Assembly: GCA_025769875.1 (NCBI GenBank)
Contig: JAGFNK010001239.1
Coordinates: 1 to 12,429 of the forward strand
Origin: Russula earlei
Taxonomy: Eukaryota > Basidiomycota > Agaricomycetes > Russulales > Russulaceae
DNA length: 12,429 bases
Direction: 5' to 3'
Shown: piece after piece, positions 7,328-12,429 of the stretch
How positions within the stretch are numbered: the first letter of the stretch is position 1
Layout of the letters: each line of letters begins with the position of its first letter
Position numbers and translations under genes: made by a program
Notes under the pieces: model-generated
The model's database searches: none
Told to the model about the DNA's origin: nothing
What the model saw: only the letters and a program-made list of their open reading frames with translations

Positions 7328-7898
7328 TGTCATGAACCATTCTCTGGAGAGGGCCCTTGAAGGACCCTTCCTTATAGGAGGAAACCCAGCCTCTATGGTG
7401 TCACCCTGTTCACATGAGCAAAAGGGGTGAGTAGAGGTGTCCACAATATCGCGCGCACATTGTCGCACGAGCAATTCTCAGCACAATCGACATACAGCAA
7501 GCCCCACTTGAGGGCAACCCTTTTAGCAATAAAAGACAGTACTAGGACCTCCCTAGGGACCCTTTAGGACGACTATAGGTGCTCTACAATAGGCACTAAC
7601 ATGGTATCAAAGACCCTGCAACACGTTATTAGACTAACTTTAATAACTATAGAACGAACTATAAGGCAATACTAGGAACCTTAATAGAAACATTAGGGTC
7701 GACTCTAAGGACCCTAATAGAACTATATAAGGGGCCTTATCAGATAACACTATTCCCTGAATCAGACTACAAGTCCTCAAATGACCGGCCCTAAACTAAC
7801 TAACAGAAATGAATCAGGTGCTTGCACATGTACTAAGGCAGTAAACACATGGACAGTGAAGGCTCTTACTCATCAGAAGAAGCCTTCTTACTCAGCAG

Positions 7899-7930
7899 CT
7901 TACTGAGCATGACTGAGCATGCTCAGTAAG
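7899..7930. repeat. Perfect 13-bp inverted repeat in the 962-bp LTR
   Basis: CTTACTGAGCATG, loop ACTGAG, then CATGCTCAGTAAG. It lies about 85 bases upstream of the TATA box, in the U3 part. The loop repeats the ACTGAG core of the arms, so ACTGAGCATG also occurs twice as a direct repeat. Confidence 0.85.
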
Positions 7931-8012
7931 CACACTCCAACTTCTTACTCATCCCTTATTGTGCTTGATAACAAGGTTATAATGTGTTCCCTATTTAGCA
8001 GTTCTCTTGTAG

Positions 8013-8056
8013 TATATAAGCGCTCAATAAAGTAGCGGACAGTCCTCAGACTGTCC
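8013..8056 (+). promoter_or_regulatory. TATA box and start-site hairpin of the 962-bp LTR
   Basis: TATATAAG at 8013-8020 is followed 24 bases from its start by a perfect 8-bp hairpin: GGACAGTC (8037-8044), loop CTCA, GACTGTCC (8049-8056). AATAAA lies between them at 8026-8031. The spacing puts the hairpin on the expected 5' end of the transcript. Confidence 0.55.
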
Positions 8057-8289
8057 ATTTGTTTATGGCACTCTCCATCCCTGGGATACTCCTTTAAGGA
8101 CCGTCCCCTTGTGACTATCCTGGCCTCCTCTTTGCATGACTGCTCAACTCTCACAGTAATGATACCTCTCTGGTATTTGTTACTACTCTGGACTCTGCTT
8201 CTAGCTCATGCCGTCCTAGATGTCTATCGACTCGTCTCTGAACTAACCCCTCACTCTTGAACTGGATTGTTCAACAGTGAGTCTTGACA

Positions 8290-8570
8290 TTCAGTACCCC
8301 CCTGAGTATAACATGGACATTCAACCATGCATCCCATCAGCACTTGCAGCCTTTCACAAATTTATTCACCATTATGATCACAGTGAGATCAATATATTTG
8401 ATGACAGGGTAGACCCTTAGATGGGTCATCATGAAGTGGCTGGTGAACTGGGAAGAGGCATAGTGACACACTATGAGAGGGAGCAAGCAAATATCAGGTG
8501 AGACAGGATTGCAGGTGAGATGTGGGAGCAGTATCAGAAAACACTTGAGGATCGCACAGCAGGTATTTAG
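8290..8570 (+). pseudogene. Harbinger DDE transposase, C-terminal fragment
   Basis: From 8292 the plus strand reads QYPPEYNMDIQPCIPSALAA followed by FHKFIHHYDHSEI, the conserved tail of fungal Harbinger-type transposases (family form: LLLPPEYxMxIQxRIPxALxALHNFI). Further on are MGHHEVAGELGRGIVTHYERERANIR and DRIAGEMWEQYQKTLEDR. In-frame stops are TAG at 8418-8420 (Gln in the family) and TGA at 8499-8501 (probably Arg). TAG at 8568-8570 is at a plausible natural end. The enzyme would cut and move the Harbinger element. The reading phase does not match the 7279-7327 fragment, even with the LTR and one TTCAG removed; about 10 nt are missing at the junction. It converges on the Myb/SANT-like gene 109 bp away. 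Confidence 0.75.
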
Positions 8571-8986
8571 TTCAGACACATGTCCACATGTTTTCAGAAA
8601 ATGAAAGAACACTTCATGGCATTCAATAAATTATGATACATGCATGTGATGGGTGATTACTGTGGAAGTACAACTACAGTCAGGATGTCCTGGCCTTCTC
8701 CAATAGATCCTTTATGTAGTTGCATGTAATCTTGTGCAACAATGCTGACCTGTTAGTCATAAACACAATATAACTGTCTATGTGCACAATGTCACAAGAT
8801 CCCAAGATATTGATCACAGGGACGACATCATCCATGGAGAGCCATTCACCATTCAGTTCAATATCCTTGGTAAGATGTTGAATTGCCAGTGACCAACAGG
8901 TGGTCTCAGGAAGTGCTGAGATAGTTATGATGTCATTTGAAGGCAGCATATGCATGGCTGGAGGTGGGGCCAGGGCTGGGTTTAAG

Positions 8987-9040
8987 GGGAGTGCCAGCAG
9001 CATTGGGAGTGGGGGGAGTGCCAGCAACATTGGGGGTGGG
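8987..9040. repeat. Two 27-bp tandem copies within the Myb/SANT-like gene
   Basis: GGGAGTGCCAGCAGCATTGG and its 7 following bases at 8987-9013 are repeated at 9014-9040 with two mismatches. The unit is nine codons long and keeps the frame, producing the doubled PMLLALP-type segment of the protein. Confidence 0.8.
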
Positions 9041-9456
9041 GACGAAGCAATGAATGCATGCATGGTTGTGTTGAAGTTATCAGTGAACCTCTCCATGGTT
9101 GACTGCATGCCGTGGACAACAATTGCCATGGAATCAGACTTGAGTTTTTTGGTAAATGAGGAAGCTGTTTTGGAGGTGACATCCTTGACCTGAGATACTT
9201 TGCATTTGGAATGAAGGACACTGGATGAGGAGGAAGAGCGATCTGGTGCCAGAGATGACAAGGAGTCCCCACTTTGACATTCAAACAAATTGGGATTGGG
9301 GGACAGCAATGCAGATGACTGAGGGGGAGTAAAATGGGCTGTTGACTGCATGCCCTGATATGAATGTTGGCCTTTTGCACTCAATGGCATCAGAAATTTC
9401 ATGATGCTGTGATGTGGCCAGCCTTTATTCCTGTACTTGTTGTATTCTTGATGTTT

Positions 9457-9503
9457 CTACTAATGATCAGATGGCATTGACAAATTAGATGTTATGTACA
9501 CAC
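9457..9503 (-). other. 47-nt intron in the Myb/SANT-like gene
   Basis: The minus strand reads AAG then GTGTGT at the donor, CTGAT about 10 bases before the end as a branch-point-like motif, and TAG at the acceptor. Removing it joins the VWSDLVK and KHQEYNKYRNKGWP codons in frame, restoring the family pattern. Length and branch motif are typical of basidiomycete introns. Without splicing, a stop follows immediately. Confidence 0.75.
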
Positions 9504-9575
9504 CTTGACTAGATCACTCCACACCGATTCCATTTCAGGTGGAACAACAATTCCATTCCCATCAGTCCATAGATG

Positions 9576-9580
9576 CCTGA
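9576..9580. repeat. Predicted target-site duplication of the copia element (cctga)
   Basis: CCTGA abuts the low-coordinate end of the copia 3' LTR. Its partner should lie at the far side of the 5' LTR, outside the window, so it is a prediction only. Confidence 0.45.
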
Positions 9581-9966
9581 TGTTGCACAGCATAGAGTGC
9601 AGCTAACAGGCCAAGCAACCCACCTTAGAGGTTGTGCTAAGTGCTCAAGTGATATTGGGGTGTAGAGCAATGTGTATACTCATCTACATGTATGGTATTT
9701 ATACCTCTATGACCCAGGGCTGTTCCTAAGTCCAAAAGAGGTGACTACAGGTGTCCACTATATTGTGCACTCAGTGACGCATGATGTGGAAATGTTCTAG
9801 ATGCAGCGTAAGGCTACATCTTGTGATAGATAGCATAGTATGCATAACCCTATTGCTATATGCGCATATTCTAAAGTTCTGTCTAACACATAACATCTCT
9901 GAGTGAATCTTGAACCTTGTATGAAGGTCTTCACCTTCTTTGATCTGTTTGGGTTTCAGTTCAACA
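9581..9966 (-). mobile_element. 3' LTR of the copia element
   Basis: This 386-bp block starts TGTTG directly after a polypurine tract and ends CAACA, with 5-bp perfect inverted ends. It lies 49 bases after the end of the copia polyprotein, the standard place. The minus strand has TATAAATA at 9703-9696 within GGTATAAATACC. Immediately beyond the LTR the reading frame of a Myb/SANT-like gene resumes. The matching 5' LTR is not in this window. An 80-codon open frame inside (10013-9771) is not considered a gene. Confidence 0.8.
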
Positions 9967-9975
9967 CTCCCCCTT
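9967..9975 (-). promoter_or_regulatory. Polypurine tract of the copia element
   Basis: AAGGGGGAG abuts the TG of the LTR on the minus strand. This is the classic copia arrangement (GGGGGAG then TGTTG) and marks where plus-strand DNA synthesis starts. Confidence 0.8.
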
Positions 9976-10015
9976 GCTAAGTGCATCGATAGATGCCGTG
10001 AGCACTTTCCCACAT

Positions 10016-11720
10016 TCAGGGGTAGAACATTAGTCCTAGCTGCTCCCTGAATTTGAGGAACTTGACATGACCAAGGTTCTTGGTGAACATGTTGGCTGGG
10101 TTGTTAGCCCCTTCAATAAAGAATAGCTCCACCTGTTTGTTTTGTATGACTTCACAAATGAAGTGATAGCACAAATCAATGTGTTTGATGCGCTTCTCTT
10201 GTACAGGGTTGGAGGCTAAGAATATTGAGCCTTGGTTGTCACCGAACAATGGGATTGGAGCAAGATTAATGCCAAGTTCTGTTAGTAAGGACTTGATCCA
10301 AACTAATTGTCTGCTTGTGTCAGAGAGGGACATGTACTTGGCTTCAGTGGAGGAGAGTGCGACTGTTTTCTGTGCTTTAGAGTTCCATGAAAATATTGCT
10401 CCAGCCAGGTTCACCATATAGCCTGTTGTGGACTTTCAATTGGTCAGATCAGAAGCCCAGTCAGAGTCAGCATATGCCATCAAGCCACCATTAGATGGTC
10501 CATCATAGACCAAGGCATAATTGGTGGTTCCCAAGAGGTATTGGCAAATATAGAATGCACAATTCAGATGATCCTCTGAGGGATTGGCAGCATGTTGCGA
10601 CAACTTAGTGACCACAAAGGCTATGTCTGGATGCATTCCAAGCATTATGTACAGGAGTGATCCTATAACTTGCTGGAATTTTGACTGCAAGGCTGGGTCA
10701 GCAGTGGAAGTGTTGGGAGAGGGGTGATAGCCCTCTGGTAGCAGAGTAGGAGCAGGGTTTGTGTTAAGCAAGTTGAAATGCTGCAGCACTTTCTTTAGAT
10801 ATTCAGTCTGATCCAGATGTATCTGGCCAGACTTGCGTTGAATGCACATGCATAGAAATTCTTGGGCATCGCCCAGATCTTGACATTCCCAGAGCTTCAT
10901 AAAGCACTCCTTTGCTTTATTGATTTGTTTTTTGTCTGCTCCAAAGAAGAGTACATCATCAACATAGACAATGGCTATGATGCTCTTGTCTTTACTAACA
11001 AAGAGCCCAGAGTCAGACATAAGGCGAATGAGGCTGAGTGAGGCCACGGACTTGCCAAGGGCTTTCCACCATGCAAGTGCCACTTGCTTGAGTCCATATA
11101 TTGCACATTTTAGGCGCATGACCTTTCACTCTTAGCTTTTTATTTTGAAGCCCTCAGGCTGCTCCATATAGAGCTCTTCATCAAGCTCACCATAGAGAAA
11201 GGCAGTCTTGACATCTAGTCCACTGATGTGCCAGTTTTTAAGTGCTGCAAGTGCAATCATCAGGCAGACTGTCTCAAACCATACCACAGGTGAGAATATT
11301 TCATCATAGTCAATGCCTTCTACTTGGGAGAAGCCTTTGGCAACTAGTCTGGCTTTTTTATGACCATCAGACTTAAGGTTGAATACCCATCTGTTTTTAA
11401 TTATTTTGTGATCCTTGGGAGGATCAACTAGTTCAAAGACTTTGTGTCTGTGGAGGGATTCCAACTCCTCATGACAAGCATCTTTCCACTCCTTTTGGAG
11501 TTCACTTGGCATTTGGAATGTCCCTAAAGGTCCATTCATGAATCTTCGCAGTATCAGGTGCTTCCAAACTTAGTGGAACTGCTTGGGCAAGCAGATAGTT
11601 CAGAAGTTTGACTCCCCCTTCTCTTGCTAGATGTAGAATGTCTTCTACCTCATCCTCAGAGGCTTGCAGTGGTTGATCATCAAGGACGACAGGAGGGTAA
11701 GGGCCTGGTGTGGCCAATCC
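10016..11720 (-). pseudogene. Copia polyprotein 3' half: linker, RT and RNase H, broken
   Basis: Starting at 11720 the frame gives the variable integrase-RT linker ([39 protein letters not shown]). A one-base shift near 11514-11512 leads into [88 protein letters not shown], and the catalytic IVYVDDVLFF near 10960. The Ty1-type RNase H follows: MAYADSDWASDLTN, ALSSTEAKYMSLSD, LFGDNQGSIFLASNP and KHIDLCYHFICEVI. The end is TGA at 10018-10016. In-frame stops: TAA 11134-11132, TGA 11128-11126, TGA 10438-10436 (family Arg, LTNRKST). Gag, protease and integrase are not present; the frame breaks off at 11720, where another LTR-like sequence begins, so they may lie beyond the window. Confidence 0.9.
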
Positions 11721-12201
11721 TGTCATGGTAACAAGCCATGTCAGTTCTCAAGCCTGAAGTCAAGTTGATAGGAAAAGTGTGTCCAGATGAACGGGCTGGT
11801 TCCTGTTGTAAAGAGTAAGGATCCCTGCAGCGGTCGAAGTGTTTTATGCTAAACAGGTTATGGCCAGTAGACCCTTCCTAGTACGACTCGGTCTGTTGAG
11901 AAGCTAGGGTAAGTTTGTAATGGGATAGACTAGGGCTGGTTCCACTAGCTATATGCATTCAAGTCTGTCATAGACCTTGAACATGCAGAAAGAGGAAGAT
12001 ATGTCTTGAAGGAGGAGAGCTCTTCTCAGGAGAGTGAAGAGAGACTCTTAGGGGAGGAAGGGAAAAGTGAAGAGTGGATGGTAGATGGTGTGTGTGTGTG
12101 AAGAGTTGATGAAATGGAGAGGTGGATGTGGTTTGAGGATTAGGAGTGGAGTGGGTTGCAGGCGAATATGTTTGGACAAGAGTAGGTTGGATTCTACAAG
12201 A

Positions 12202-12246
12202 GACCAAGCTTAGGGCTTTGGTCACAAAGTACTGAGCTTATATATA
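12202..12246 (-). promoter_or_regulatory. TATA box and start-site inverted repeat of the right-edge LTR
   Basis: On the minus strand TATATATAAG (12246-12237) is followed 23 bases from its start by GACCAAAGC, a short loop, and GCTTGGTC (12223-12202, one bulged base). CTTTG/CAAAG at 12229-12216 overlaps it as an alternative stem. Confidence 0.5.
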
Positions 12247-12253
12247 CAGGAGA

Positions 12254-12400
12254 AGCACAGCAATAGCTGTGCTTTGACTGTGCTACTAGTATAGTAGGAG
12301 TCATAATAAGTAGGAGTCATAGAAATGAGGCCACAAATGAGTCAGAACCAAGTGACTGTGCTGCACAGTAAGTGCACAGCATTGCACAGTCAAAACTGTG
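12254..12400. repeat. Cluster of GCACAG/CTGTGC motifs forming three small hairpins
   Basis: Seven copies of GCACAG or its complement lie in 147 bp. They form a perfect 8-bp hairpin AGCACAGC/GCTGTGCT (12254-12273), a 7-bp palindrome ACTGTGC T GCACAGT (12355-12369) and a 6-bp hairpin CACAGT/ACTGTG (12385-12400). The cluster is upstream of the TATA box in the minus orientation, in the U3 part. Confidence 0.7.
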
Positions 12401-12429
12401 AAGTCCCCATCCTTCGCCTCCGACCGCAT

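Larger units (their letters stand above)
7328..8289 (+). mobile_element. LTR-like insertion (solo LTR) in the Harbinger transposase gene
   Basis: This 962-bp block begins TGTCATGA and ends CTTGACA, with five-base inverted ends TGTCA/TGACA. It is flanked by TTCAG at 7323-7327 and 8290-8294. It separates two pieces of one transposase. It holds no convincing coding frame. A TATATAAG box at 8013-8020 followed by AATAAA at 8026-8031 fits an LTR promoter and R region in plus orientation, with a long U3 before it. The 7540-7740 stretch contains several related CTAGGACC/TTAGGGTC motifs, and a 9-bp inverted repeat is at 7692-7700/7710-7718. A weak match to a tRNA-Met type binding site (TGGTATCAAAGAC at 7603) could mean a short non-autonomous element instead, but no second LTR copy is visible. 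Confidence 0.6.
8680..9580 (-). pseudogene. Harbinger Myb/SANT-like partner protein, 5'-truncated by copia
   Basis: Two exons are visible. The first (9580-9504) reads HLWTDGNGIVVPPEMESVWSD then LVK. The second (9456-8680) begins KHQEYNKYRNKGWPHHSIMKFLMP and stays open for 258 codons to TGA at 8682-8680. Together the start matches the C-terminal half of Myb/SANT-like (Myb_DNA-bind_3) domains: SG-W-D, VWxxL, KHPE, FRNKGWP. A Ser-rich linker, a Pro/Leu/Ala-rich repeat and a conserved tail (WLSMDDVVPVINIL) follow. In Harbinger elements this kind of protein partners the transposase and binds the element ends. The copia LTR replaces everything upstream, so the promoter, start codon and first half of the DNA-binding domain are missing. 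Unlike its neighbours it carries no stop codons in the remaining exons. Confidence 0.72.
11721..12429 (-). mobile_element. LTR-like sequence interrupting the copia reading frame
   Basis: No protein signal is seen in this 709-bp stretch. At 11721 the plus strand begins TGTCATGG exactly where the copia reading frame is lost. On the minus strand there is a U3-like part with repeated GCACAG motifs, TATATATAAG at 12246-12237, an inverted repeat over the expected start, and a pyrimidine-rich leader (12150-11985, including a short CA run). It ends CATGACA. The window stops at ATGCGG on that strand, so an LTR beginning TGTCATGCGG just beyond the edge would give matching ends. It differs from the copia 3' LTR, so it belongs to another element. 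AATCC (11716-11720) is the expected target duplication. An 85-codon frame at 12225-11968 is low-complexity and not called. Confidence 0.5.

Noticed and set aside
7169..7474. 101-codon minus-strand frame
   Set aside because: It spans the gypsy LTR, the transposase fragment and the next LTR, so it is a chance frame across three junctions.
7603..7615. tRNA-Met type primer-binding site
   Set aside because: TGGTATCAAAGAC is a partial match only, and no LTR pair or coding frame around it fits. Kept only as an alternative in the LTR entry.
7945..8154. 69-codon minus-strand frame
   Set aside because: It lies within the LTR, antisense to its TATA box and hairpin, and shows no recognisable features.
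8337..8612. 91-codon minus-strand frame
   Set aside because: It is the antisense shadow of the Harbinger transposase tail, which has clear family motifs on the plus strand.
8900..9193. 97-codon plus-strand frame
   Set aside because: It is the antisense shadow of the Myb/SANT-like exon; its Gly/Ser-rich product mirrors the Pro/Leu/Ala repeat.
11968..12225. 85-codon Ser/Pro/Thr-rich frame
   Set aside because: It sits in a pyrimidine-rich LTR leader just after the TATA box. Composition explains it, and it is not a protein I recognise.

Overview
The window reads as a transposon graveyard from a filamentous fungus, most likely a basidiomycete of the Agaricomycetes. Four things suggest this: a Tf1/Tf2-like chromodomain gypsy polyprotein, a fungal-style copia element, a Harbinger-type pair of genes (DDE transposase plus Myb/SANT-like protein), and a 47-nt intron with a CTGAT branch-point-like motif. 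No ordinary host gene, rRNA, tRNA or CRISPR array was found. The species call is inference only.

Layout. (1) Positions 1-7278, minus strand: a long Ty3/gypsy chromovirus whose 3' end runs off the left edge. In coding order it has a 535-bp 5' LTR (7278-6744, 7-bp terminal inverted repeats), a primer-binding site that looks self-priming, gag (6668-5004), protease, reverse transcriptase, RNase H, integrase and chromodomain (5007-1039), then an extra proline-rich reading frame (984 to the window edge). A 660-bp solo LTR (2977-3636) sits inside its RT/RNase H gene, flanked by a clean 5-bp duplication. (2) Positions 7279-8570, plus strand: two fragments of a Harbinger DDE transposase, split by a 962-bp LTR-like insertion (7328-8289, 5-bp duplication). 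(3) Positions 9580-8680, minus strand: the partner Myb/SANT-like gene, open through its last two visible exons but cut off on its 5' side. (4) Positions 9581-11720, minus strand: the 3' half of a Ty1/copia element (RT, RNase H, polypurine tract, 386-bp 3' LTR) that landed in the Myb gene. (5) Positions 11721 to the right edge: a further LTR-like sequence that interrupts the copia reading frame.

History. The simplest reading is that a Harbinger element was the landing site for a gypsy element, a second LTR element and a copia element. The gypsy and copia copies were then each hit by another LTR element. Coding frames carry many stops, most of them TGA where the family has Arg (CGA to TGA, a CpG transition). 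There are also a few one-base indels, and the gypsy integrase has Asn at a catalytic Asp position. All the retroelements here are dead copies as read.

The most interesting signals are the 13-nt complementarity between the predicted 5' end of the gypsy transcript and its primer-binding site (Tf1-style self-priming), the extra 3' reading frame after the chromodomain, and inverted repeats placed just downstream of the TATA box in four different LTRs.
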